NCBI RefSeq assembly: GCF_023716865.1
Contig: NZ_CP092417.1
Coordinates: forward strand, 412,001 to 476,000
Direction of reading: 5' to 3'
Source: Endozoicomonas sp. SCSIO W0465
GTDB taxonomy: Bacteria; Pseudomonadota; Gammaproteobacteria; Pseudomonadales; Endozoicomonadaceae
DNA length: 64,000 nucleotides
The position numbers and the translations under genes were made by a program. Shown piece by piece: positions 17,599 through 26,927 of the stretch. Each line of letters begins with the position of its first letter. Positions within the stretch are counted from its first letter, which is position 1. The notes beneath the pieces were generated by a model that was not told where the DNA came from, did not search any database, and was given only the letters and a program-made list of their open reading frames with translations.

Positions 17599-19845
17599 TT
17601 AGCCTTTCTTTTTATTCCGCAATAGCCTGAGGGCATTGGCGGTGACCAGGGCTGTGGCACCGGTGTCGGCGAGAACGGCGACCCAGAGACCGGTCATCCC
17701 CAGTAATGTCGTGACTAAAAACACCGCTTTACTTCCCACTGCGAGGAAAACGTTCTGGCGGATAATGGTCATGGTGGAACGGGAAAGGTCTATGAGGGCG
17801 GGCAGTTCTTCCACCCGGTTATGGGTGAGTGCGCCATCCGCAGTTTCAAGGGCGACGTCGGCACCTGATCCCATGGCAATCCCGATATCTGCTGCCTTCA
17901 GAGCAGGGGCATCGTTGATGCCGTCACCGATCATTGCAACTCGTCCTTCGTTTTTCAGCTGCTCTACTTCAGTGGATTTATCCCCGGGAAGGAGGCCTGC
18001 GCGATATTCCATGCCCAACTGACGGGCAATGGCTGTTGCAGCGCGTGGATTATCACCAGTGAGCATGACGCTCTTGATCCCCATCGTGTTGAGAGCTGTA
18101 ATGGCGCTTTGAGCATCGGTTCTTGGGTTATCCCGAAGAACAATAAATCCGACTAAATGTCCTTCAACCGTCACCACCGCAATGGTATTACCCTGCTCTT
18201 CAAGCTGCTCGCGTTTGTGTTGAGCGCCTGCAATCCGATCAATACTGCCCTGTAAGTGTCGTGGGGAGCCAACGACGACTATTTTGCCTTCAACCAGGCC
18301 TTGAACGCCAAGCCCGGGTTTGACCTCAACGCCCTCTGCTACAGGGAGGCTGATCTTTATCTCATCAGCGCTGGCTACGATAGCTTTTGCCAGCGGGTGA
18401 GTTGAGCCTGACTCAATGGCTGCAGCCAGTCGAAGCACAGCTTGCTCCGGGCTGAGTGTTGAAGTGTCAAACGACACTATTTGAGTAACAGCGGGTTTGC
18501 CTTCTGTGAGTGTGCCAGTTTTATCAAAGGCGACCGTTGTTACCGACCCAAGAAGCTCAAGGATGGCGCCACCCTTGATCAGCGCACCATTTCGAGATGC
18601 TCTGGCCAGGGCTGAGGTGACGGCTGCAGGCGTTGAAATAACCAGTGCGCATGGGCAGGCAATCAGTAGCAGCGTCAGTGCCTTGTAGATCCACTCCCCC
18701 CAAGGCTGGGAGAATACAAGTGGAGGAACAAAAGCCACCAGAATCGCCATAAACATCATTAATGGAGTATACCAGCGGCTAAAAGTATCAATAAAACGCT
18801 CAACGGGCGCTTTTCGCTCTTCTGCTTCTTCGATAAGACGGATGATACGATCAACCGCACTCTCTCCGGGCCTTGAAATAACCCTGAACCGGGCTACCCG
18901 GTCCACCGACAGAGCGCCAGCCATCACACGTTCACCAGCATTGTATTCTATGGGGACAGATTCGCCGGTCAGTGCGCTTTCATCGAAGCTGACGCCAGGT
19001 GTTAAGAGCTCACCATCAACAGGCAGACGACTACCTGGTAATATTTCGATGATATCTCCTGGTTTCAGAATGTGGGCAGAAACCTCCGATTTATTGCCCT
19101 TCTGGTCAATTTGGTAAGCCGTTTCCGGTGTCAGCTCCGTCAACTTCTGGATGCCCTGCCTGGCCCTTCCCGCAGCAAACGCCTCCATATGCTCACCGAT
19201 CATGAACAGCAGAAGCACCATGGCTGCTTCAATTGTTTCACCGAGGAACAGAGCGCCAATGGCAGCAATACTCATCAGGGTTTCGATAGAAAAAGGGCTG
19301 CCATTTCTGGCTAATTGCCATGCTTTGGCGGCCACAGGGAAGAGCCCCCAGAGTGTAGCCAGATAAAAAAGCACGTTGCCAACAGCTGGCAAGGCTTCCT
19401 GAATCAGGACTGCAAACAGCATGACTAAGGCCAATGAAATAATACGCCAGTATTTTTTCAAAAAGCTCTTTGCAGCGAATTCGGAAGATCTGTCGTCTTT
19501 AACCGAAAAGCCGAGTGCTTCAATGGTTGTAAGGATGTCATCACCGATGTTTGCCCGATTTTCGGCCCTGACCAACAGACGCTCCGTTGCGAATGTGACC
19601 CGAGCCCGGTTAACACCGGTCAGGCCTTTTACGGCATTCTCAATTTTGGTGGCACAGCTTGGGCAGTCCATACCACTGATGAGCCAAGTCAGCTGCGTAT
19701 ATTCACAAGCTGAAGGATTATGATTTTTTTCTATTGAAGAACCTTCTGACTGAGTTTGATTGCTGCAGTGAGAAGCTGCAGCACAGCTGTTTTTCATTGT
19801 GTCGTCCGGTTGGCTGACACTTTTGGGTGCTGAGCAACGTGACAT
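17599..19845 (-). CDS. zntA: P1B-type zinc/cadmium/lead-exporting ATPase
   Basis: This 748-residue inner-membrane pump exports divalent soft metals using ATP. The N-terminal tail is rich in Cys and is followed by one heavy-metal-associated domain with GMDCPSCATK (CxxC at 61-64). The membrane metal site is CPC in LIACPCALVIS (~395), the phosphorylated Asp is in DKTGTLTEGK (~440), and the hinge is MIGDGINDAPALKAADIG. Length and the single metal-binding domain fit ZntA better than the copper pumps, which usually have two domains. No regulator gene of the ZntR type is adjacent, and I could not identify its operator. Confidence 0.9.
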   Translation of the reverse strand: MSRCSAPKSVSQPDDTMKNSCAAASHCSNQTQSEGSSIEKNHNPSACEYTQLTWLISGMDCPSCATKIENAVKGLTGVNRARVTFATERLLVRAENRANIGDDILTTIEALGFSVKDDRSSEFAAKSFLKKYWRIISLALVMLFAVLIQEALPAVGNVLFYLATLWGLFPVAAKAWQLARNGSPFSIETLMSIAAIGALFLGETIEAAMVLLLFMIGEHMEAFAAGRARQGIQKLTELTPETAYQIDQKGNKSEVSAHILKPGDIIEILPGSRLPVDGELLTPGVSFDESALTGESVPIEYNAGERVMAGALSVDRVARFRVISRPGESAVDRIIRLIEEAEERKAPVERFIDTFSRWYTPLMMFMAILVAFVPPLVFSQPWGEWIYKALTLLLIACPCALVISTPAAVTSALARASRNGALIKGGAILELLGSVTTVAFDKTGTLTEGKPAVTQIVSFDTSTLSPEQAVLRLAAAIESGSTHPLAKAIVASADEIKISLPVAEGVEVKPGLGVQGLVEGKIVVVGSPRHLQGSIDRIAGAQHKREQLEEQGNTIAVVTVEGHLVGFIVLRDNPRTDAQSAITALNTMGIKSVMLTGDNPRAATAIARQLGMEYRAGLLPGDKSTEVEQLKNEGRVAMIGDGINDAPALKAADIGIAMGSGADVALETADGALTHNRVEELPALIDLSRSTMTIIRQNVFLAVGSKAVFLVTTLLGMTGLWVAVLADTGATALVTANALRLLRNKKKG

Positions 19846-20446
19846 GACTTCACTCCAGGCAAATCAAAATCTATTTATATAAATTTATTTTATATGTTTG
19901 AAAATTTTTGCCAGTCTCCCCATGTCTTGTTCAGACAACTCAGGTAGCAGAGAACAACAGGTTTGATGCATATTGACCATTATCATCACTGTTATGTGAC
20001 AAACTCGTTTCTGTCTTTATGAACCAAGAGTGGCTGACCATCCAGAAACTATTCAGATGACCACTGCATTATATATTTGTCCAAATACTGTGAGGAAACA
20101 GGAAGTATCTTCTGACAACAAAATCAATGCTAAAACTGTAAGGATTAACAAGCATTAATGCCAGTATTATGAGATAAAACCCGATATAGTAGACAAAAAG
20201 AAAAAGGTTGTATATATAGCGCTCGTCTAAACCGAGGCATAACAAAGCTTATTGTGATATAAGTCAAAAAAATTCTTGTGAATTATTCCGAAATATTTAA
20301 AAATCAATGTTCAATATAATGACTGACCAGAAGCTTACAATTCGACTAACAGCTTTACAGTCGTAAGTTTTGGTTAATAAACATTATGCGTGTTGATTTT
20401 ATAAGGTTTGTGACTGGATTTGTGGGCGTGAATTGTTAACTGTAAA
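19846..20446. other. Intergenic, no gene supported
   Basis: This AT-rich 600-bp stretch lies between the divergent zntA and pilin genes. No open frame has coding character. It must contain the zntA promoter on the minus strand and possibly the distal pilin promoter; one CRP-like palindrome is listed separately. Confidence 0.6.
20253..20268 (+). promoter_or_regulatory. Possible CRP-like site
   Basis: The sequence tgtgatataagtcaaa matches the TGTGA-N6-TCACA pattern with one mismatch in the second half. It lies about 500 bp upstream of the pilin start, with a MITE in between, so a role in pilin control is speculative. Confidence 0.25.
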
Positions 20447-20606
20447 GGCTCTTGTAGGATTTCAGACTGCTACTGGGTTGAACATTGCTGAAGCCCTTTA
20501 TCTACAAAGGTTGTCAGCATATTGTCCGGTAATGTTGCCCAATCCTTGTTTTTCGTGACCTACAGTCAGTTTTCACTGTAGAGCAGTTCGTAATCAAAAT
20601 AGAGCC
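20447..20606 (-). mobile_element. MITE copy 1 (160 bp, no transposase)
   Basis: Termini are imperfect inverted repeats beginning ggctct (ggctcttgtaggatttcag at one end, ggctctattttgattacg at the other). The element is flanked by an exact 8-bp duplication, actgtaaa, at 20439-20446 and 20607-20614. It is inverted relative to copies 2 and 3. It has no coding capacity and ends 154 bp upstream of the pilin start. Confidence 0.85.
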
Positions 20607-20760
20607 ACTGTAAATAGTGAATGGTTATGTTTAATAAGCAGGCATATCCTGGTAACTATTCGCCCTTAACACTTCCCTTTCCCATCCAACAACCAGACAA
20701 CGCCAAATAAGAATATATTCACAGAAAAACAGCAGTTAACCACTGCATGGGAGCATAAGA

Positions 20761-21339
20761 ATGAAAACAATAAGGACATTGGCACTGGCGACAGCGGTTT
20801 CTGCTGGGTTGTTGGGTTCTGTTGGGGCGATGGCAGCCAATCAGGGTTCTTTAGGCGCTACTTCGAATGGTGATTTTGATATAACTCTTGTAAATAGTAG
20901 CGGTGTAAGAATTTGGGGCCTTCAAGACTTTACTTTTGATACTGATGGAACATCCTCTCTTCAACAATCTGATATCAATGTTTGCATCTTTACTAATGAC
21001 TCAACATCTACCTCTGATGGTCAATACGATATCATAGCTACAGGTAGCGATCTTGTCCTATCAAACGGGGGGGGGAGTGACACTCTGAATTACACCGTCG
21101 AGTATAGTGACTCTAAAGATGCAGCAAGTGGATACCAAACGTTAATATCTGCAGGAACCATAGGCGCTGAAGTTGACGAACTGAACGCAGGTAACCTCTT
21201 CACTCAACCGGATCCGACTTTAGGAGATGTTTGTAATGCAGCAGATACGAATGCAAACGTCCGAGTAACTATTGATCCAACTGGTGCTACTTCTGGTACA
21301 TACACCGGGACAGTTTATCTCGCTATCAGCCCAAATTAA
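20761..21339 (+). CDS. Probable fimbrial major subunit (pilin-like)
   Basis: This secreted 192-residue protein has a signal peptide (MKTIRTLALATAVSAGLLGS..AMA, cleavage near residue 25) and a beta-rich mature part with repeated dyads such as TLVNSSGVRIWGLQDFTF. The C-terminus GATSGTYTGTVYLAISPN is the kind of terminal strand seen in fimbrial subunits. Two Cys (in VCIF and DVCNA) could form a disulfide. A good ribosome-binding site (gggag) precedes the ATG. Assignment rests mostly on position upstream of the usher gene; the family was not recognised from sequence alone. Confidence 0.55.
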   Translation: MKTIRTLALATAVSAGLLGSVGAMAANQGSLGATSNGDFDITLVNSSGVRIWGLQDFTFDTDGTSSLQQSDINVCIFTNDSTSTSDGQYDIIATGSDLVLSNGGGSDTLNYTVEYSDSKDAASGYQTLISAGTIGAEVDELNAGNLFTQPDPTLGDVCNAADTNANVRVTIDPTGATSGTYTGTVYLAISPN

Positions 21340-21635
21340 TCAATAAGGCAATAACCTGAACTCGTTCCAACGCAGAACGTGTCCTCATTCCCCACGGTTC
21401 CCCGTGGGAATACATACCGGACTTTCCTGAAGCTTCACAGTTAATGGAAAGCCCGAATACCCTGGAACTCGGATCATGCACCCCCATACAGAGCGTGGGA
21501 ACGTGAATAACGAGGCAGGTAAGCAAATCACTTGTCGACTGTCCTGAAAAGGAAACCGATCAGAGAAAAAACCTCGTCCTCGCGGACTTCCGTGAGAACG
21601 AAAATCATGAAAAATAAAAACCAATAAAACATTTT
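21340..21635. repeat. Intergenic with REP-like palindromes
   Basis: There is no gene between the pilin stop and MITE copy 2. The stretch holds short palindromes: cccacgg-ttcc-ccgtggg at 21391-21408 is a perfect 7-bp stem, and further fragments resemble cgttcc...gtgggaacg. These look like a decayed repetitive extragenic palindrome cluster. Confidence 0.4.
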
Positions 21636-21795
21636 GGCTCTATTTGATTTCCGAACTGCTCTGCAGTGAAAATTGGATGTGGACCACGCAATGTAAGGCT
21701 TGAGGGCAAATTGCCGAGCAAAGCTCTGAGAGCCTTTAATGATAAGTGCTTCAGCCAGGTTCAATCTGGGAACAGTCTGTAATCCAATAAGAGCC
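21636..21795 (+). mobile_element. MITE copy 2 (160 bp)
   Basis: Same family as 20447-20606 but in the opposite orientation. The ends are ggctctatttgatttccgaa and ...gtaatccaataagagcc. An exact 8-bp target duplication, aacatttt, lies at 21628-21635 and 21796-21803. The interior shares ctgctctgcagtgaaaattg with copy 3. It ends 62 bp before the usher start and so sits in the usher leader. Confidence 0.85.
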
Positions 21796-21857
21796 AACAT
21801 TTTAAGCGCCATGCTCTTCGTGGTTTAAATAAATAACCGGGAATAACTATAACTATT

Positions 21858-24380
21858 ATGCGTCGTTGGAAGTGCATCCTCTCAATGCTTTGTGCATTTT
21901 CCATGTTCGCTTTCAGCAACATGGCTCAGGCTGATGACCCCATTTTTCTCGCTGCCACCCCACCTCCGGGTTTTGAAGAGCTCAGCGACACCCAGCAATC
22001 CCTGGTGGATATCTATTTTGGTAACCGCTATATCGGTTCCCAGCTGGCCTGGTTCAGCCCCGGAATTATTGAACTACCCAACCCCGCCGAGCTGGTGCGC
22101 CAGATCGGCAATCTGAATGACCCAACCCTGATTGTCAGCACCCTGACCGGTGAACTGAACAGCCATGCTGACCTGGTATGCCTGACTAACTCATCACAAA
22201 ACTGCGGCATTCTGGCAACCTCGGTCGCAGGTGTGATTTTTGATGAGTCCCGCTTTCGTGTGGATATATTCATCAATCGTCGTTTTATGCTGACCCGCGC
22301 TGCAGATGTGCGTAAATACCTGCCCCCCTCCGATGCGGGCTTTGCCCTGATGCAGAACTTTTCCGCTGCTGTCAGCGGCTCCAGTGCCGGGGACAGCGAT
22401 AACAGTTATACGCTGAATGGTCTGACCATGGCCGCCTGGAAAGAAAACAGTATCTATTGGAGCTGGGACTATTCCGATACTAACCACTTCTCCGTCAACC
22501 AGTTCTACGGCCAGCGTGATTTTGAAGGGGTGGAATACAACGCTGGCCTATTATCCACCAGCGGCTTTGGTTTTAACCTGACCTCTGACCAGCCCATGGT
22601 CGGCCTGAGGATTAACAGCTCTGACAATACCCGGGAAGACCTGGACTTCTCCGGTGGTATGCCAGTGGAAGTATTCCTGCCCACCCGTGGCCGTGTGGAA
22701 GTACGCAAAGATGACCGGTTACTCGACAGTTCCTTTTTTGAAGCGGGCTCCCAGCAACTGGATACCACCAGCTTTCCCAGTGGCGCTTACAATATCGAGA
22801 TTCGTATTCTCGATGAAAGTGGCAACCTGATCTCTACCGAAACGCGCTTCTTTGCCAAGCAGAGCCAGATTCCACCCATCGGTGAGTGGCTCTATTTTAT
22901 GGAGACCGGTCGCGTGGTAAACCGTGAAGCGGACAACGCCCTGCCAGAAATCACTGAACAATGGCTGTCCCGAGCGGGTGCCAGCCGCCGGGTATTTGAT
23001 ACCCTCGCTGCGACGGGTGCGGTGGCCATCGATAATAACGATGCCCTGATGGAGTTCGGGCTATACCACTTTGGTTACCGTTACGAAATATCCCCATCAC
23101 TGATGCTGGCGGATAACGGCAGTGAGGGCTTTACCGTTAACGGTCGATTAACCCTCGGAGACCTCTCACTTTCAGGTAACTACCGTCGTTTATGGCATGA
23201 TGAAGTCATTGACAATGACATTGACCAGAATGGAGACGGACTCCCGGGGCTGTTTGGCAATGCCTTTGAACAGCACTCATTTTCCGCATCCATGCCCCTA
23301 TTCGATGGCAGCCTTGGCTACCGTTACAGCCTGAACCAGAGCTACGACGACAATAACGAAGAGCAGGACCCAACCCGTACTCACAGCCTGGACTATCGTC
23401 GTACCCTGTTTCGCACCTTTGATTACGATAGTGACGTAACTGTGAGCCTGAGCAAATCCGACGATACTGAGATTGGTCTGGTCAGCTTCAGTTTCCGTTA
23501 CCGTGAAGACCGCTGGAACTTCCGGGCAACGCCCGCAGCAGAGATCAGCAAACGTGATGGTCAAACTGATAGCTCTGAGCGCATGCGACTGTCCACTTCC
23601 TGGGATGATGGAAACCTGTTGGACGGTGATTTGCGCTTTGATGTGGGCGTTGAGGGTGGAAGTGGCGATGATCGTATGGACGGCAGCGTTCAGTACGCCA
23701 ACCGCTATGGCCGGGCCAGCTTCAGTACCAGCCATACCCGTGGCAGTGACAGTAATACCACCTCTTGGGGTGGCAGTATGAGCACCAGCTTTCTGACTGA
23801 TGGCGACGTGTTCGCCTTGGGAGGGGAAGAGCGAGCAGAGAGCGCCCTGGTGGTGAATCTGGATGGTCGTCCCGGTGATGTATTTGATGTCAAGGTAAAC
23901 GGCCAGCGTCGTGGCTATGCCATCGCCGGCTCCCCATCCATTATCGCCCTGTCACCTTATAAGCAATACCGTGTCAGCCTGAGCCCAGCTGGTGAAACCC
24001 TGTACAGCTTTGATGAGCGGGAAAAAAACGTAACGCTCTACCCCGGTAATGTAATGACACTGAATTATGAAGCAATTCCCCTGCAGCTGCTGTTTGGACG
24101 ACTGTTGTTTAATGGTCAACCACTGAAAGGCGCCCGTATTAACGGTGGCCTCTACCCGGGCAGCACTGATGGTATCGGGATGTTTCAGTTGGAGACCCGT
24201 TCCGATGTCGGTAACCTGCAGGTAGAACTGAACAACGGCTGGCTCTGCCAGCTGCCAGTGAAACCACTGGATGCCGGTTATGTGCTGCAGATGGGCACCA
24301 TCGATCTTGCTGATGCCCAGTGTGGGCCATTGCTGGAGGGGCAGCTGGCGATAAGCAAGCGGCGTGAGGCGGAGCAATAG
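21858..24380 (+). CDS. Outer-membrane fimbrial usher, TcfC/CooC-like
   Basis: This 840-residue protein has a signal peptide (MRRWKCILSMLCAFSMFAF..AQA) and a long beta-barrel region with alternating aromatic strands (for example SIYWSWDYSDTNHFSVNQFYG). It contains a segment typical of TcfC-type ushers (MPVEVFLPTRGRVEVRKDDR, then FPSGAYNIEIRILDESGNLI), followed by more barrel strands and two small C-terminal beta domains. Ushers of this class export and assemble pilins at the outer membrane in the alternate (alpha-type) chaperone-usher pathway. The pilin gene is upstream; no periplasmic chaperone gene is present in the window. Confidence 0.75.
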   Translation: MRRWKCILSMLCAFSMFAFSNMAQADDPIFLAATPPPGFEELSDTQQSLVDIYFGNRYIGSQLAWFSPGIIELPNPAELVRQIGNLNDPTLIVSTLTGELNSHADLVCLTNSSQNCGILATSVAGVIFDESRFRVDIFINRRFMLTRAADVRKYLPPSDAGFALMQNFSAAVSGSSAGDSDNSYTLNGLTMAAWKENSIYWSWDYSDTNHFSVNQFYGQRDFEGVEYNAGLLSTSGFGFNLTSDQPMVGLRINSSDNTREDLDFSGGMPVEVFLPTRGRVEVRKDDRLLDSSFFEAGSQQLDTTSFPSGAYNIEIRILDESGNLISTETRFFAKQSQIPPIGEWLYFMETGRVVNREADNALPEITEQWLSRAGASRRVFDTLAATGAVAIDNNDALMEFGLYHFGYRYEISPSLMLADNGSEGFTVNGRLTLGDLSLSGNYRRLWHDEVIDNDIDQNGDGLPGLFGNAFEQHSFSASMPLFDGSLGYRYSLNQSYDDNNEEQDPTRTHSLDYRRTLFRTFDYDSDVTVSLSKSDDTEIGLVSFSFRYREDRWNFRATPAAEISKRDGQTDSSERMRLSTSWDDGNLLDGDLRFDVGVEGGSGDDRMDGSVQYANRYGRASFSTSHTRGSDSNTTSWGGSMSTSFLTDGDVFALGGEERAESALVVNLDGRPGDVFDVKVNGQRRGYAIAGSPSIIALSPYKQYRVSLSPAGETLYSFDEREKNVTLYPGNVMTLNYEAIPLQLLFGRLLFNGQPLKGARINGGLYPGSTDGIGMFQLETRSDVGNLQVELNNGWLCQLPVKPLDAGYVLQMGTIDLADAQCGPLLEGQLAISKRREAEQ

Positions 24381-24464
24381 GACTTTGCAAAAGTTTAAGA
24401 GTCGAGAGAAAACCGAAGTCAAAAAAAACTCCGGTTTTCACTCTGGGTGGGGTTTAGAATGAAT

Positions 24465-25550
24465 TTATTTTGGAATAACGGTCAGAGTCATTGTATCTGT
24501 ATAGACACCGGCAGGGAGTGAGTCAGCTTCGGCTTTGTTTATTCGAACTTCCAGCGTCATGTTGGTATCACCAGTGAGATTGTTGCCAAAGGATTCACAA
24601 TCCCCTCGCCACTGCCCGCTGGATTTTGTGTCTTCCTGCTTGAAGTCAACCAACAATTTCTTATCCGTTCGGCCTATCTTCATCTTGTAAGTAGTGCTTT
24701 GACTATTTCCAGCTAACCGAAAGCTGTCACCTGCACTGACGCCTGTACCTTCAGCTTTGATTGCAAATTTCCCACCACCCAGGCGGTACACGCAGAACGG
24801 TTGCACTGCAAAATAGTTGCGTCCAGCCACTGAACTGTTTTTGCTCAGAGTCATATCATTCAGACCACTGATCTGTACCAGGTCCGGAATGTTAATTTTA
24901 ATGGTGATATCAACATCCTTATTGAGGCCGGAATCACCACTGCCGGTATTGGATGACTCGAGGGCCTGATCAATGGTGAAGGTGAGAGTGCCCGAGTGCG
25001 TGCCGGAGGTTGTTAGCGTGTTACTGTTGATCAGTGCGTTGAGATCAGCACTGATCAGCAGCTCGAAATCAACACAGCTTTCGCAAAAGTCCGGAGACAG
25101 GTTCCTTTGACGGCCTGCCCCACGGAAAGGGCAGTTGGTTGTGCCGCTTTCGCAATCCCGATTATCGGGAAAGGTGATTTCAGAGCCTGTGTGGATCTGC
25201 CTCACCGTCACGGTCAGAGGTATTTGCGAGGAGCCCTTTTTATCATTAAGAGTTAAGCCATCACTTTTGAGTGAAAACCGGGTGGCACGATTGCAATAGA
25301 AATCACCACAGGAACGAATCTGGAATGGGATGCTTGCTGATAGCAGGCCATTACCTAACCAGGATGCAGAGAAGTCCGAGAGGTTATTGTCTTCTATTCT
25401 TGAACCACTTTCACAGAGTGTGAGCCCCACCTTCCCGGTTTGTGGATTTGCACCCGGCTTAGGTTCACAAATCAAAGCCATGACGTTTGTGGAAGATAAA
25501 GCCATTAGCATCATCATCATGGCGACAGTCGTTTGCAGGAAATACTTCAT
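24465..25550 (-). CDS. Secreted Cys-rich protein, possible fimbrial tip/adhesin
   Basis: The protein has 361 residues and a signal peptide (hydrophobic run MMMMLMALSSTNVMA, cleavage near residue 25). The mature part is beta-rich with paired Cys (RSCGDFYCN, DFCESCVD, NCPF, DCES). The C-terminal half ends PAGVYTDTMTLTVIPK, which resembles the final strand of fimbrial subunits (..G.Y.D.....V). It is convergent with the usher gene with an 84-bp gap. A two-domain tip adhesin (CooD-like) is plausible from size and location, but I do not recognise the family. Confidence 0.5.
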   Translation of the reverse strand: MKYFLQTTVAMMMMLMALSSTNVMALICEPKPGANPQTGKVGLTLCESGSRIEDNNLSDFSASWLGNGLLSASIPFQIRSCGDFYCNRATRFSLKSDGLTLNDKKGSSQIPLTVTVRQIHTGSEITFPDNRDCESGTTNCPFRGAGRQRNLSPDFCESCVDFELLISADLNALINSNTLTTSGTHSGTLTFTIDQALESSNTGSGDSGLNKDVDITIKINIPDLVQISGLNDMTLSKNSSVAGRNYFAVQPFCVYRLGGGKFAIKAEGTGVSAGDSFRLAGNSQSTTYKMKIGRTDKKLLVDFKQEDTKSSGQWRGDCESFGNNLTGDTNMTLEVRINKAEADSLPAGVYTDTMTLTVIPK

Positions 25551-25772
25551 TAGATTGATTACACGCTGCTCCGGTTATTTTTATCAATGGCAAGTCAGCC
25601 TGCGGATACAGGCCGTTGATCATATACCAACAACCTTAACGCGGTGCGCCTCTGCAGTTCAAGCATTGAGAACGTTGCCCGGGGCTCGACTGCCTATCCA
25701 GTCGCTATGGGCAATGCCATTAAGGCGGTAGATGCTCTATTATTGGCGCTCTGTCATCTGTTGGAACTGCCC

Positions 25773-26237
25773 ATGCTTGATGTTGTTCTCTACCAGCCGG
25801 AAATCCCTCCCAATACCGGTAATATTATCCGTCTCTGTGCCAATACCGGCTTTCGTCTGCACCTGATTGAACCCCTGGGCTTTGAGCTGGATGATCAACG
25901 ACTGAAGCGGGCGGGTCTGGATTACCATGAGTTTGCTGAGCTGAAGATTCACCCGGACTATCCGGGTTTTCTGGGAACCGTCAAACCGGGCCGGTTGCTG
26001 GCATTGAGCACCAAGGGCACCAGCAATTACAGTTGCTGTGCGTTTCGGGAAGGGGATGCGTTGCTATTTGGCCCGGAAACCCGGGGCCTGCCAGCGGAGA
26101 TACTGAGTTCTCTGCCTGTCGATCAGGTGCTGAGATTACCCATGCTTCCGGACAGCCGGAGCCTGAACCTGTCCAATACCGTGGCAGTGATGGTTTATGA
26201 AGCCTGGCGGCAGATGGGGTTTATTGGTGGGAAGTAG
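25773..26237 (+). CDS. trmL: tRNA (cytidine(34)-2'-O)-methyltransferase
   Basis: This 154-residue SPOUT methyltransferase modifies the wobble nucleotide of tRNA-Leu using S-adenosylmethionine. Family motifs are complete: PEIPPNTGNIIRLCANTG at the N-terminus, LFGPETRGLP and LPMLPDSRSLNLSNTVAV forming the knotted cofactor site. The start at 25773 (MLDVVLYQPEIPPN) matches the usual N-terminus; the frame is open further upstream, but that part has no family similarity. It is convergent with secB, a common arrangement. Confidence 0.93.
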   Translation: MLDVVLYQPEIPPNTGNIIRLCANTGFRLHLIEPLGFELDDQRLKRAGLDYHEFAELKIHPDYPGFLGTVKPGRLLALSTKGTSNYSCCAFREGDALLFGPETRGLPAEILSSLPVDQVLRLPMLPDSRSLNLSNTVAVMVYEAWRQMGFIGGK

Positions 26238-26259
26238 CTTTGAAGTTTGCTTTCCGTTT

Positions 26260-26306
26260 CCCGCTTCCCGCACAGCACAGGTAATCTGGCTTTTGCTGGA
26301 AGCGGG
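26260..26306. terminator. Hairpin between convergent trmL and secB
   Basis: A 9-bp perfect stem, cccgcttcc (26260-26268) with ggaagcggg (26298-26306), has a 29-nt loop. There is no T-run, so it could be a repeat palindrome rather than a terminator. Confidence 0.3.
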
Positions 26307-26330
26307 CTGCAGGTAGCGTTTACACAAAAA

Positions 26331-26846
26331 TCAATTAACAGCTTCTGGCTGCTGCTGGGCGGACTGCTGTTCGCGTGCCTGCATATACAGCGCGTCGAAA
26401 TTCACCGGTGCCAGCATAAGCGGAGGGAAGCTGCCACGCAGTACCAGATTGTCGATGGCTTCGCGGGCGTATGGAAACAGAATGTTCGGGCAGAAGGCAC
26501 CCAGGGTACGGTGCAGTTCTTCTTCATCCAGACCTTTGGCCAGGAAGACGCCTGCCTGATGTACTTCAGTAACGAAAGCGGTTTCCTTCTTATCTGAAGG
26601 GTTGTTTCCGGAACTGTTTTCCACTGTAACCGTCAGGGACAGAACCACTTCGTACAGACCCTCTTCCAGAGGACGGTTACTGGTGCTCAGGTCCAGTTTG
26701 ACTTCTGGCTGCCACTGCTTCTGAAAGATCTCAGGGGCCTTTGGTGATTCAAAGGAGATATCTTTCATGTAGATTCGCTGCAAGGCAAACTGTGGTGCCT
26801 GCTGCTGCTGATGAGAACCCTGCTGCTGATTTTCAGCCATTGTCAT
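26331..26846 (-). CDS. secB: Protein-export chaperone SecB
   Basis: This cytosolic, tetrameric chaperone holds preproteins unfolded for SecA. The protein has 171 residues with a Gln-rich N-terminal tail. The core motifs FALQRIYMKDISFESPKAP, YEVVLSLTV, QAGVF and GAFCPNILFPYAREAI..L all fit the family. A Gln-rich C-terminal tail follows the core. It lies 81 bp downstream of the rhodanese gene on the same strand. The glutaredoxin gene often found between them in relatives is absent. Confidence 0.95.
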   Translation of the reverse strand: MTMAENQQQGSHQQQQAPQFALQRIYMKDISFESPKAPEIFQKQWQPEVKLDLSTSNRPLEEGLYEVVLSLTVTVENSSGNNPSDKKETAFVTEVHQAGVFLAKGLDEEELHRTLGAFCPNILFPYAREAIDNLVLRGSFPPLMLAPVNFDALYMQAREQQSAQQQPEAVN

Positions 26847-26927
26847 TTCCTTACTTTTGATGAGCTAATGATAATCCAAGCGAATAACGCATTTTGGTAA
26901 CGATCATAAAGATTGTCCAGCCAAGGC

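Noticed and set aside
20439..21803. Composite transposon carrying the pilin gene between the two MITEs
   Set aside because: Each MITE has its own perfect 8-bp duplication, and the two differ, so they inserted independently.
24408..24439. Bidirectional terminator between the usher and the Cys-rich protein gene
   Set aside because: An 8-bp stem gaaaaccg/cggttttc exists, but the A-run lies in the loop rather than after the stem, so it does not fit an intrinsic terminator well.
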